Assembly (NCBI GenBank): GCA_028554755.1
Contig: JAPTOF010000007.1
Span: forward strand, 19,277,001 to 19,341,000
DNA from: Cordia subcordata
Lineage: Eukaryota; Streptophyta; Magnoliopsida; Boraginales; Cordiaceae
Direction of reading: 5' to 3'
DNA: 64,000 nucleotides
Position numbers and translations under genes: made by a program. This document shows, piece after piece, positions 22,548 to 35,000 of this stretch. How positions within the stretch are numbered: the first letter of the stretch is position 1; each line of letters opens with the position of its first letter. The notes under the pieces are model-generated. The model saw nothing but the letters and a program-made list of their open reading frames with translations. It had not been told where the DNA came from and searched no databases.

Positions 22548-22960
22548 ATGATTGTACCAGTAGTAAAAGGGCCTGAAAAATCAGCACATCAGATTCAGGC
22601 GAGTGATACTGGGCTGAATTTACTATCGCAAGTTTGTGTGATTAAATTGGCTGGATTGTTCAGATATCGAGATCTAGCCAAGAAGCTGCCTTGCTTTTTC
22701 ACTTCTATAAGGAATAATGTTGTTGTGTGTGTTCTTGATGTACTGTGTGTTGTGTGTGTTTTTTGTGTGTGGCGAGATGAGTGTTTTGAAATGTATAAAT
22801 AGAGAGAAGCATCTTTAGGGTTTCCATCTACTTCTTTATCGGGCTTTACTTGAAAGCTCTGGCCCTTTGGCTTCGGCCCACAAGTGGATCTAAATGGTTC
22901 GGCTTCATGTGGATGAAGATACGAATTTTGAAAGGATTCTTTGTATTACTTTTTGGCACA
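22548..22960. promoter_or_regulatory. Promoter-like segment without an attached gene
   Basis: A TATA box (TATAAATAG, about 22794-22802), a telo-box (TTAGGGTTT, about 22816) and a site II-like GGCCCA element (about 22877) lie within 100 bp, a combination typical of plant housekeeping promoters. No convincing reading frame follows on either strand. An 84-codon open frame at 22548-22802 runs into GT-rich sequence and matches no family I recognise. It may be a promoter fragment left by rearrangement next to block B. Confidence 0.35.
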
Positions 22961-23239
22961 AATTTTTAATTAACTAAATTGTTTTTTTCATCTATTGTTA
23001 GTGAATTTGAATACTTGATTGGTTCATCTTTTAAACATATTTCATAATTATTTTTATCTTAAATAATAAAATCTCTCTTAATGATAATATATTCCAAAAC
23101 TTTATATCATAAATACTATTAAACTAAAACAAGTCTATTTGGCCTAACTTTTAAAAATACTCTCTGCGAGCTTAAAAAAAAAAAAAAAAAAAACTATAAT
23201 CTTTGGACAAAAAAAAAAAATTAGAATCCTTCCCCATAA

Positions 23240-23299
23240 GGGTTCATTTGGATTGGCTTTTCAAATACTTTTTTCTATAATCTTTGGAAAAAAAAAATT
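23240..23299. mobile_element. Truncated Harbinger-type MITE at the block B edge
   Basis: Begins TAA then GGGTTCATTTGGATTGGC, the same terminal repeat as the other MITE copies, and stops where homology to block A begins. The second terminus is absent. Confidence 0.5.
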
Positions 23300-26200
23300 T
23301 AATGAGATAAATTTTCTGATTTCTTGTAAAAGCTACATTTGATTTTTGTTTTTTTCGTAGAGTTAATGTGTTCTTTCTAAGGAGAAAGTAGAGTGAAATT
23401 ACCAATTATTTGCACACCATCATAAGGAAAAAGTAGGTTTGGGAATAGAATTTCTCTAGCAAATAACATAAATTAAAGGAACAAGCTTTAAATTATTAAA
23501 GAAAGTAACATTTACAACAAACGGAAGCATTTGGGCAACAAAATTCACAATTTATGGAAATCATGAATTTTGTGCAGTTCCTCAGTACAGAGAGAGAAGA
23601 TGTTTCACACTCACAAGAGATTTTTGACCAGTCCTAGCAGAGAAGATGCATGTTTCCATCATTTTGGGACATACTGACTTACACGAAATTTATCTAATGT
23701 AACAACATGCCTGGCGATTTGGAGCAATTGATTCTAAGATCTGCAAACTCAGGAAACAATTTGGTGGAGCTGGAGAGTTAGTTATCAGTTACGCGCTCCA
23801 TCAATCATATTTTGCAAGACTGCTTGTAACTAACAAGAAACGCCTTGCACGGTGAAAGGTGCTGGGTTGACTTTAACAGAATTGCCCAAAATTATATCTG
23901 CAATGAATTCTGCAGTGCCCAGAGCCTAGCAAAAATTTGACAGGTAAGTGAATGATCCTATTCTCATGACCAGTAACCATACTAATTTGTTTACAGTTTG
24001 ATTAGAGAATCATACGTAAGATGAAAAAACACCAAATGCACTAGAGTATACCGAATTCTAGAAATGAATCGAATATCTTTTCATGGACAACTCTATATTC
24101 ACTGTTGCTACATTCTTTTTTTAAAAAAAATTTTGGGGCTAAATCAACAAACTATTGTTACATTTTGACCATCAGAAAGAAGAAGTGTTACCAGTGAAAG
24201 TCCTTCCCCTTCATGACCAGCCGCAAGGAAGACGTTTGACAGTCCTGGTACATGCCCTATCATTGGTTTCCCGCCTGCCACTTCACCAATAAATGAATCA
24301 CCAACCAGTCAGTCAACAGGTAACAAAATCATTATTTATTACCTCTATAAAAAGGGGAAAAAAAAGTTTCCTTCTCTGCATACTTACTGTAAGGTCTCAG
24401 CCCTACTCTCACTTCACTGTATTTTCGCAAGTGTTCGAGGGATTGTTCTCTTAGCAAAGGAAAGAACTCCACAGTGCGCTCCCATATACAGTTTACAATA
24501 CATTCATCTATCTCCGTGCAGAAACCTACAAACTGGCGGCTGCTTCCTGGAACAAGAGAATTTCCTCTTATCAATGACACCTGTATTTTAACCAACCCAA
24601 GGCCAACAATTCCCCCCCAAAAATAGAAGTGCTCCCCCTACCACTCCCTACTCACTCACTCTCTCTCTGTGGGTTGGTCTATTTTCTTCTCAGACTGGGG
24701 AGAGAAGGATTGAGATGAAAATTGAGCAGACACAAGGAGCAAGGTCGATTGACTGTTTGCTCACAGAGAAGAAAACACTCCTCATAATAGTGTCAATGAC
24801 ACTAGAAGATGAAATCACAGTGTTAAAAATAAACATTTCAACTTGGCATGTGCTTCTACTGCATATGTATTAGTGCTTGCATGTGCTCATTGTGAGTGCT
24901 CAAGTGTGCACTTGGGAGAGAGACAAATTGAATGGGGGAATAGAATTGAAGATGTGATAAATTACCAAGAACAAGGTTTCCTGACATGTCCATTGTGGCA
25001 GTCATTGAGACAGACAGATTTTGTGCATCATACTCAGGAGACTGACCAGGTGGGGTCGACCCCATAGCTGCAGACTCGTGTTTGACATATCCAACCTCCA
25101 TGAGACCATGATTCAGTTTGAAGCATTGAAAATTCTCAAAGACAAGCAAGTGACCCTGCCATACATGAAAAATATTATACATTTTCCTTTCAGTTTACTT
25201 GATCACTTGGTTATTATTTTAGGGAGACTATCTATTCATGAGTATGCCTAAAGAATATGTTGACAGAAAGAACGTAAGCGGGCCTCGGCAAGTGTTCAGC
25301 AATGAATTCAAAGAAAGATGTGAGTCCTTACCTCTGAAAACCATTTCTTAAGCAATTGAATGAATCACACAAGTCTCAATTGTTTATGTAAGCAGGTGAT
25401 TAATAGCTAAAAGATAACTGAGGAGTTTTCTAATGAAGCAGAAAAACTGTATGACTCTGACCTTTCGAGGCTTGACAGTGAGATTTACTTCAATATCTAT
25501 TTGCTTGAAGAGGTCCTGCATCAAAAACCCACTCCAACAACCTGCTGCAACTATGATAGCCTTTCTCCTAGAAATAATGTTCTTTGAAGTCTGAACAGCT
25601 TCGACCTTCCCGCTGCTGCCAGACCTGATGACAGATATACAGTAGAAATAACAATTCGATGTAACTTGATAACTTCGATTTTGGATTACATCAGTAGCTG
25701 AAAAGGTAACTGCCAAACCTTAGGAAACTGGTTAATGGCTCATAATAGAATTCAGCATATCTCCCTTCCGCTGCAAATTGCCTGTTCCCCTACATATAGA
25801 CCAACTAATACAATGATGACAAAAACACAAAGCATCTAGGGAAATTACTGGAAGAGGACCTACAGCTCAAGTGACAAAAGAACCATGAAAACACCTCTGC
25901 AATAAATGCAGCTGTACGTCGAGTATCTAACTGGCAATCATCTGGTAAAAATGCAGCAGCACCTTTAACTCCAAGTGCAAGTGCAGGTTCCTCAGACTGT
26001 AAATCATCGTTGGATAACAGTACTGCTTCTACTCCAGCTTCAGATAGTAGCTCCACTCTCTCTTTTATAATGGCAGACTCCCCTGCCGTTCTGCCAACCA
26101 TTAAGCTTCCTGATGATAACAAACATCACCTTATGTTCTATGTTAATATTTATCCGTCATTGACAGTCTATAATGAATGAAGTACATTAGTTTTCAAACA

Positions 26201-27031
26201 AAAAAGACAACAAAATAGGTTCCTTCTCTGATTCTTTAGCACTAATGTTATGAGCATCTGAGTAAATACTATCTGTTACGTACATGTCATGCAACCACGA
26301 GATACTTTGAAAAAATTATCTATAATAAGATGGGTGTAAAGACCACTACATACCCAACCAACATTTTTTTTCCAATAAGTAAAAACAGCAGCAAAACCTC
26401 ATTTTTTTTCCATTAAGAGCAAGTGATGAATAAACAGATATCAAATATCGTAATCTCCCACACTGCCTGCTTGTTTTCAGTTAGCTAGATATGAACCTCA
26501 GAGTCCTGATAACTTGGTAAGACTACTTACTGAAAGTTGCTACTAAAAAAAACAAGTGAAGATTGGAAGTAGAGAGATCATGAAATAAACTAGAAACCTT
26601 TTTCTTTTCTTTTTTTGTGATATTACAGAGTAAACTATGGAATCCAACACTTGTGCTTGGTACTAATAGCCTAGAGATATCAACGAAGTAAACTACAGAA
26701 TCCAGCACTTGTGCTTGGTACTAATAGCCTAGAGATACCAGCGAAATGGTCAGCCAGACAGAGGCTAAGGCTACTTCCTTTCCACAACATCCTTCTCTGT
26801 ATACCAGAGACATAAACTGAGTGCAATGGGGAACTATCAGTGGCTGGGAAAGAGATCTCACCTAGAATCACAATGGGATGAGAAGTACTAAATGGGGACA
26901 GCAAGTGGGAGCAGAGACTCTAATCGAACTTTCTTATATACAATCATACTTCAACTGACACAATAAGAATCTGATCATTAAGAAAGTCAAATCTTGCTTG
27001 AGCACCCAAAGTCTAGAATTAGATATATGTT

Positions 27032-27112
27032 TACCGAAAAGGGTATTTTTGAAACGATTTTCAAAAGTAGGGTAATTTTGCCATAAAATCTCAAAATCAG
27101 GGTTAGAAAAAA
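27032..27112. repeat. Remnant of the intron-2 TIR element
   Basis: Only the right arm (ending ATCTCAAAATCAGGGT) is kept. It matches 10240-10320 in block A. The left arm, centre and about 70 bp of adjoining intron are missing, so the element predates the duplication and was deleted here. Confidence 0.65.
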
Positions 27113-27783
27113 ATTCAATTCAATACAACTAGACCTTCATGCTAGCGTATGAGATTGATTAAAAAATATTGTTTAGCAAAATCTTACATGCTGAGTGTAT
27201 TTACAACGAAAATCTTTCTTAAACCACATGATTTATGTCCCTAGTGCAATTACAATTAGATGACGATAAGGCTAAATTGCATAACATCATCATCTTATTC
27301 CATCAAATTTTTAACATAGAGTCACAAATACAGAACATAAAATCCATAACAAAACATTCAAAACAATTATAAAACCCACCTGTTTTCATCCATCCAAGAG
27401 TTTGTAAAGGATCATGGCATTGATTTTGTAAGTCATCAGCTAGCATCTCCCATAGCTTATGGCTTCTCATTGCAAGCTCCCATTTTCGCTCCTCGGATCC
27501 TTGTGTATCCTCCATATATAACCCTGCCCTGTAACCACTCAGCCTTCAGAAAAACAAAATTAAAAATTTATGCAGTAAAATTAAGTAATCAGTAAATACC
27601 TTAAAAAAAAGGCATAAATTTCACAGCATTATCCAATATCCAATCAAAATTTCAAGTTAGTGTGTCACAAAAATCACATTTTTACAATTCCAAAATGTTG
27701 CATTTCCTTTCCATCAAATATAGATAAAAAATCAAGAAAATCATTTTACATCACCTAAAATCTACAGAATATGTATGGATTTA

Positions 27784-27970
27784 GGGCTCGTTTGAATTGG
27801 CTTGTTTTTAAAAGCGCTTGTTTTAACAGTTTGTATTTGAGTTTTTTTTTTTAGAGTTTTAACTTTTTTTTAAAAACCAAATTAAATAATTATTATAAAT
27901 TTAATATAACTTTTTCAAAAAAAAAAAAGTACATTTTTCTGAAAATAAAAAAAAAGCTAATAAACAGGCT
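27784..27970. mobile_element. Harbinger-type MITE in intron 1 of the broken paralogue
   Basis: Preceded by TTA, it begins GGGCTCGTTTGAATTGGC and ends TAATAAACAGGCT. Block A lacks it at the matching place (around 10991), so it inserted after the duplication. The interior matches 44849-45079. Confidence 0.65.
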
Positions 27971-28440
27971 TGACTAGTGTACCTGCACCGGTAGCACCAG
28001 AACACGGCACGGCGGCGTGAACGACGGCGACGGAGAGGTTTGACCCGAGAAGAAACTGGCGGGCGATGGTCAACTCGATTATTCCAGCGCCGACTATGAC
28101 GAAGTAAAAGGCGTGCGGTTCGGAGCTCCGGATAGCGTTAACGGGTCCGGGTCTGCGTTTGGGGTTTTTAAGAGGTGACGTGGAAATTCAAGAAGGTTTG
28201 TTGAATTGGAGAAGCTTGCTGAAGTGCAGACTTGGACTGGAGAGTGGAGTATGATACAAGCTTCGTCTCCCGGGAGGCGAAACGGCGGTACGTGGTCGGA
28301 CTCGTCCGTACCGTTATCGTTGCCATTTTTGGGAGCTTCACTTCTGTTCTGTTTTGGAAAAACAAACGAAAAAGTATGGGCTATTGGCCTGGCCCACATA
28401 ATTGTTGGGCCTTCAATATATTTTTGCAAAATAGTTTCTA

Positions 28441-29810
28441 AGGGCACGCTTTACTGTGCACCCACTTGTGCACGTTCTAATGTACCCCTGCGGGTGCTGT
28501 GAAATCAAGCGCTATTAATGCACTTTTTTGTCTTTTTCTTCTTGCAATTCTTTTCCTCTCTCCTTTATTTTACAACAAAAATTAAATCTCACAAAATTCT
28601 AATACAATTCTTTAATTTGATTTATTCAACAACTCAACAAAAAAATCAAATCAAAATCGCAGCTTAGTTTGACTGAAGCAACAACATTCAAACAAATAGA
28701 AAACATCTGTAATTTTGAATTGTGAGTTATGAACAAAAATATATAAATCTAATGAATCTTTTCACAAACAAACAGAGATTGAATAATGAATAAACAGTTA
28801 TGGTAGTTTCAACCAATTTCAATTATAAACAAATATTCTGATGAATAATATGCTACTGAACAAGCAATAATAGCCTATAGAATGAACACTTATAGAACAC
28901 TGAACAAGCAATAATATACTACTGCTATTGAACAAATAATAATAGTTTAATGAACAAACAGTTACAGAGTACTGAACAAACAGTTATAGAACACTAAACA
29001 TACAACAATAGGTTATAGAACAAACAATTATAGAGTATTTAACAAACAATAATAGACTACCAAATAAGCAATAATAGGCTACTTAACAAACAATAAAAAT
29101 CCTACTTAACAAATAGTTATAGCGCACTGAACAAACACTAATTGGATGCTGAACAAAAAATAATAGATTGCTAAACAAACAATAATAGTCAACTGAACAA
29201 ATAGTTATGGAATACTGAACAAACAATAATAGTCAACTGAACAAATAGTTATGGAATACTGAACAAACAATAATAGACTACTGAACAAATAATAATAGCC
29301 TACTGAACAAACAGTTATGAAATTTTCAAAACATCCCATAAAATAAAAGTTTTCATCAATCTACTCTACCTCTTCCAGAACCCTTTCTTCCTCTTCCTTG
29401 CTATCTTAAAGTCGTGGTTTTTATTTTCTTAGCTTTCTTCTCCATTTCTTTTTCAACTCTTTTGTTTTTTTTTTTTCATTTCTTGTTCAACAGTAAAGCC
29501 ATAAAGCAATAATACACTCAACGAAGATATCAAATCAAAATCGTGCACAATAAACCCTACGTTGATTGTGGAAAAATCATCGAGAAATAAAAAATAGAGA
29601 TGTTGAGAGCGAGATAACAGAAATGTAGAGAGAGAGAGAGAGAAATAAGGATGTGCAATATAAGAGAGAAAAAATAGAGAGAAGCAAAGAAACAAGAAAG
29701 ATGGTGCTTGTGCGACTGTTCATTTTTTTTTCATATATAAGCGCCTATTATCACGCGTGTGAAGGTGCACCTTAGTGAGGGTGTAGCTTATAATTTGCAT
29801 TTTCGGGGCT
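28441..29810. mobile_element. Dispersed repeat R, copy 3 (complete)
   Basis: Left end TGTGCACCCACTTGTGCACG, then CCTGCGGGTGC, the unique part, a long array of TACTGAACAAACAATAATAG-type units (about 28853-29325), a GA-rich segment (about 29580-29690), and the right end with GAAGGTGCACCTTAG and GCTTATAATTTG. One 50-bp segment of the array is duplicated in tandem near 29180-29270. Confidence 0.6.
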
Positions 29811-30875
29811 AAATATATGGGCCTTCAATACTTTTTGGCCCATTGAAGGATTTGATGTAAGTATTCATCAACATTTGCAAGCAAGCTCTTTATGACAAAC
29901 TAGGGTCCGCTAAGCAAATTGTTGTTAAGGTAACTCATAGTTGTTCGAATAGCTGATAGCTATTTAAATAGCTCATAGTTATTGTATTTTAGTTAGTAGC
30001 TTATAATTCTGTAGTTAGTCGATTAAACAAAATGTATTCAGTGAAATTAGTTATTAGATTAGCTGATGAATATAAAATGACATAAAAGGATATTGATATC
30101 TTGTTGTTATTATTATTATTATTGTTATTATTTTGTTATGATAATTACAAAAGAATAAGATAATATATTTCATAATTAGATATTATTTTTCATAATCATA
30201 TTTTAATATTAAAATATAACTAATTTTTTGATAAAATATTTATATCAATATTATAAAATTAATTTTAATAGATTCAAAATTATTTTGTCAAAATAATATC
30301 AATTATATAGAATTTGAAATTTATTTTTATATTATTTTTTATTTATATTTGTTAAAAAGGTAAAAATACAGAGAGAAATTGGAAAAAGAATAGAATTACT
30401 AAAAAAATGAAAAAATGGTAGAATTGCAAAAAAAAACATTAAATGCTAAAAAGTACTTGAAAGGCTAAAATTTTTAATTTTTGAGAAATACTAGTGAAAC
30501 GCTAAAAGTTACCTGAAAAGTTATTTAAAACTCTAGTTTACTGAACATCAATAATTTGAAAAAAATAGTATTTTGATCGGTCAAAACGCTAAAAGCTACA
30601 TGAAAAATTATTGCCAAACACGACCTAGTATATATACCCACGAGATACAATAGGTGTATGTAATTTTCATTACATAATCTTTTGTAATTTTCATTGATTT
30701 CATTGAGAATTTTATCAATTTATTGAAAGTACATTTCTTTCAATCTAAATATTCAAGTGATTTAGATCACTTTATCTAATTGTAGTCTTTTAGTTAGCTC
30801 TAATGCATGATGTTATTAGTTTGACAAGGGGGCAAGAAGGTGAATTAGCCGTTCGCGTTGAAGAAGAACATGTGT
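29811..30875. other. AT-rich intergenic
   Basis: No gene seen. It contains a short (TTA)n run near 30108 and A/T-rich sequence up to the copia target site. Confidence 0.4.
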
Positions 30876-30880
30876 CATAT

Positions 30881-31017
30881 TGCAAAGGGATAATCCAAAT
30901 ATATTTAAATAGCTTTATCTATTGTTCTTAACATATAAGACTCCTTGTAAGCATATAATTCTGTATCTTTATATACTGAATATAATAAGATACAAGTGCG
31001 TTTTTGTAAACTTTACA
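30881..31017 (+). repeat. 5' LTR of the copia element
   Basis: 137 bp, starts TGCAAAGGGATAATCC and ends ACTTTACA. It lacks a 22-bp segment present in the 3' LTR. Confidence 0.95.
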
Positions 31018-31029
31018 TGGTATCAGAGC
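31018..31029 (+). promoter_or_regulatory. Primer-binding site of the copia element
   Basis: TGGTATCAGAGC, complementary to initiator tRNA-Met, immediately after the 5' LTR. Confidence 0.95.
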
Positions 31030-31092
31030 TCACAGGAAAGTACAAACTCCTCTTATTTTTTTTTTAATTTTTTTTTATCCTCAGCAATCTCC

Positions 31093-32050
31093 ATGGCTAC
31101 TGACGCTAAAGCTCCTTCAAAGACCCAAACACATTCAGATGGCTCATCTTCATCCCATGTTGCCGTCCCTGTGTCTACTTCCCTTGCTAGCTTCACAAAT
31201 ATTACTCAAATCAATCAAGATCTCTCCATTAATCTTAGCAATGAGAATTTTATTTTATGGAAAACACAGGTTATTCCAGTTCTTCGCGACCATGGTTTAC
31301 TTGGCGTTATTGATTGTACTACTCCAAAGCCAAATGCTCCTCTCACTGATGTTCAACAATGGACACGCCTCGATCAGCTGGTATTAGGATGGCTTCTCGT
31401 TTCTCTTTCAGACTCTATTTTATCACAGGTGGTTGACAAATCTTCTGCTCGTGATGTTTGGCGAACTCTAGAGATTCTTTATGGGTCTCGGTCACGTGCT
31501 CGGATTCAACAACTCAAGAATGCTTTACAAAGTATGACCAAAGGTGCACAATTTGTTGATTCTTATGTCCAACTTCCAAGTCTCTTTCTCTCTTGTTCGC
31601 TAGTGCTGGATGACCTGTTGATGATGAAGATCTCGTGCTATGTACACTTCGTAGTTTAGGATCAGAATTTGATCCTATTGTTGCAGCAATAAATTATGGC
31701 TTAAAAAGTCCATCTTTTGCTGAGGTTTGTGGTATGCTTTATGATTTTGAAATACATCTTCAGTCCCGGCAAATGGCTGAACGTTCACTTGCATTGGTCA
31801 CCAATCGAGTTCAGCATCTTTCATTTGATAATTAGCAGTCTATGCAGTCTCGCACTTCTTCCACACGGCGTGGAGACAGAGGCAATTGTGGAAGAGGGTA
31901 TGGGCGAGGATAACAATCTTTGGCTTCTTCTAATTCTGTTAATTCTTCTGCTAACATTGTTTGCTACAGGTATGGCTATCCCTATCATAAGGTCAACAAT
32001 TGTTGGGCACCAGATGAAGTCATTGCTGCTACTACAAAGCATTATCTACA
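31093..32050 (+). pseudogene. copia gag, frameshifted
   Basis: Starts at an ATG soon after the primer site. The capsid-like region includes NFILWKTQVIPVLRDHGLLG and ARDVWRTLEILYGSRSRARI, typical of copia gag. A frameshift lies near 31620-31635, and a stop in the next frame at 31833. The zinc knuckle near 31960-32000 has lost its second Cys (CYRY... instead of CX2C), so RNA binding would be impaired as well. Confidence 0.85.
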
Positions 32051-32059
32051 GTTCAAGTC

Positions 32060-35000
32060 ACTGACCCACAGGATTCTTCTTGGTATATTGACACAGGCGC
32101 CTCTCATTCCATGACAGCTGATGATTCTAAAAGTTTAGGGTTAGCGCATCTCTTCAGGGAATGACTCTATTTTGGTTGGTGATGGAAAATTATTATCTAT
32201 TTCTCATAGTGGTACTCTTCCTATCCAATTATCCAATGGTCTCATTAAACATACAAGTGTTTTGGTTGTTCCTTCCATAACGCGCAACTTATTATCTGTT
32301 GCCTAGTTTACGAAGATTCATGGTTGTTATTTTATCTTACTTCATCTGGTTATTTGATAAAGGATCAGAAAACACAGAGGGTGATTCATCAGGGCAAGCT
32401 CAGTAATGGCCTTTACTCTCTTACTGCGTCTTCTTCTTCCATTTTTTTGCTAAGAAAGTGTCCAAGGAGTTGTGGCATGCACGGCTAGGACACCCATCTG
32501 ATAAGGTTTTTCAACAACTTTCCAAGGTAATTCCTGCAATAACAGGCCCCAAATTACATGCTTCATGTAACAGTTGTCAGCTAGGAAAAACTCACAAATT
32601 AGCTTTTGATAGTTCTGTTCCTCGCTCTACTTCTGTTTTACATATTTTGCATTGTGATGTATGGGGACCAGCACCCATAACTTCTCTTCATGATTATTGG
32701 TTTTATCTCATTGTGGTAGATGATTTACACGTTTTTCGTGGTATTTTCCTCTTAAGTGCAAATCTGATGTTGCAACAATTTTTCCAAATTTTATTGCCAT
32801 AATTGAGAATCTACTTAATGCGCGTGTCAAGTTTGTGTAGAGTGATGGGGAAGGTGAATTTTTATCTAAAAGTCTACAATAATATTTTTCATCTCATGGT
32901 ATTATTTAGAGGCTATCATGTCCTGGGACACCACAACAAAACAGTGTAGCTGAACGTAAGCATCGTCATCTAGTTGATTCTGGCCTTACTATATAAGCAT
33001 ATGCCAATTTACCGCCTCAATTTTGGACTTTTGCTTTAGCTACTGTTATTTATCTAATCAATCAGATGCCTATACCGCTGCTCAATTTTAAGTCCCTAAA
33101 TGAGTTATTGTTTACCAAGTCGCCTGATTACTCTTCTCTCAGAGTTTTTAGGGCTTTATGCTATCCTTGCTTGAGTCCTTTTGGGCGAAACAAGCTAGAG
33201 TTCAAGAGTCAGCGCTGCATATTTGTTGGCTACAGTGCGAAACATAAAGGCTACATGTGCTATAATTCATTGAACAAGCGTATTCTTATTTCTCGACATG
33301 TGGTATTCAATGAAAATATTTTTCCTGGTGTTTCTAATGTTATAATTCTGCAGGAGGTACAGTAGCCTCATTTTATGTTTCGGCCATTTTCTATAACGTC
33401 AAATAATGGCCAACCTACACCTAGTTTATTACGGTACCATAATGATGCAAATAATGGTTTTCTTTCTCCATCCAACTCGAACTCTGCGCTGCGCTCTACT
33501 ACTCTAATCAATAATTTCTTGCCTTTGGATCTGTCTTGTTCTTCTCACCGTCAGGTTCTTTTAAGTCCTGAATCCATCTCGTCATCAACCAAACCATCAG
33601 AGGTCGGCACTTGTTCCATGTCCTCACCAGCAATTACAGCACCTGTACAGTGTGACACTTTCATACAATCCTTTGATTATAATTCTCAACCAGAGGACTT
33701 CGTTTCTCCTCATGATGATGTCTGCTCCACTAAGTCTTTCTGATTCGCATGCTTCAACTTTGAGAACACATCCTATGGTGACTCGTTCGATGGATGGAAT
33801 AAGAAAGCCTAAGATATTCTCTGCCATGAAACATTCTTTGCCTCAAGGATTGATTTCATCTCTTACAGCTTTACCTTTTGCACCAACTTCGTTTACTCAA
33901 GCGAACAAAGACCCTCATTGGAGAGCTGCAATAGCAGATTAATTTAATTCTTTGTTACAAAATAAAACTTGGGAACTTGTTCCAAAAACTAATAAATGCA
34001 CATTATTGGTTCTAAATGGGTTTTCTGTGTTAAGCAAAAGGCTGATGGCACTCTTGAGCGTTATAAAGCACGTCTTGTTGCAAAAGGGTACAATCAGCAA
34101 GCAGACAGATATTATGATCTTACCTTTAGTCCAGTTGTACGACAAGGAACTATTCAGATCATTCTTACTCTTGCAATAACCCACGGTTGGGAACTTAGGC
34201 AACTAGATGTAAAGAATGCCTTTTTACACGATGATTTACAGGAAACTGTTTATATGAGTCAACCTCAAGGATTTGTGGATGAAGCTTATCCTGATTATGT
34301 TTGCTGCTTAAAGAAGCCTTTATATGGTTTAAAGCAAGCACCATGAGCCTGGTTTCATAAATTCAGCAGTTATCTTTTATCATGTGGTTTTCCTAACTCA
34401 TATCATGATGCTTCTCTATTCTTCAGGACAAGTGAAGGAAACCTCATCATACTTTTGATCTATGTTGATGACATAATACTCACAGGAAACAATTCTTCTC
34501 ATATCACCCAATTCATTGCTGACTTGTCCAGACAATTTTTGATGAAAGATCTTGGCTCTTTACATTTTTTCCTGGTCATGGAAGTAGCCCGCACAAAAGA
34601 AGGGATTTTTCTTTCTCAGACAAAATACTCCTTGTAACTTCTTCAACAATTTGAAATAGATAGTGCCAAACCAGTCCTCACTCCAATGACGACCACACCC
34701 TTGGCTGCGGCTGATGGTGAGCTTCTTGATGATCCAACTCTGTACAGGCAATTAGTGGGTTCTCTATAATATCTCTCTATGACCAGACCAGATATATCTC
34801 ATGCAGTGAATACTATCAATCAGTTTATGTATAGTCCACGAACAAAACATTTGGTGGCGGTAAAAAGAATACTGGGATATATCAAGCATACTTTAGGACA
34901 TGGTCTACTCTTCAAACCTTGTGAGACACTAGAATTACTGGGTTTTTGTGATGCAGACTAGGGAGGATGTACTAATACTCGAAGGTCCACTACTGGATAT

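Larger units (their letters stand above)
23830..28326 (-). pseudogene. FAD-dependent oxidoreductase, broken paralogue
   Basis: Exon equivalents: 28326-27983, 27528-27380, 26109-25895, 25789-25719, 25624-25462, 25155-24966, 24546-24388, 24280-24192, 23925-23830. Compared with the copy at 6458-11351, exon 1 has a 2-nt deletion about 13 codons in and, in the original frame, a TGA in place of the Arg of the PFRIS stretch. The FAD motif GAGIIG has become GAGIIE, and the acidic residue at the end of the second strand (VVDSA) is changed to His. Exon 2 has lost one A from an A-run (149 instead of 150 nt). Exons 3-9 keep length and splice sites. A protein from this locus could only start downstream and would lack the nucleotide-binding fold. 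Confidence 0.88.
23300..29070. repeat. Duplicated block B (direct repeat of 5926-12052)
   Basis: Same gene, same exon-intron order and same orientation as block A, about 17.4 kb to the right. Exons 3 to 9 have the same lengths in both. Block B has lost most of the intron-2 TIR element and has gained a MITE in intron 1. Homology runs on into repeat R, which is complete only in this block. Confidence 0.85.
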
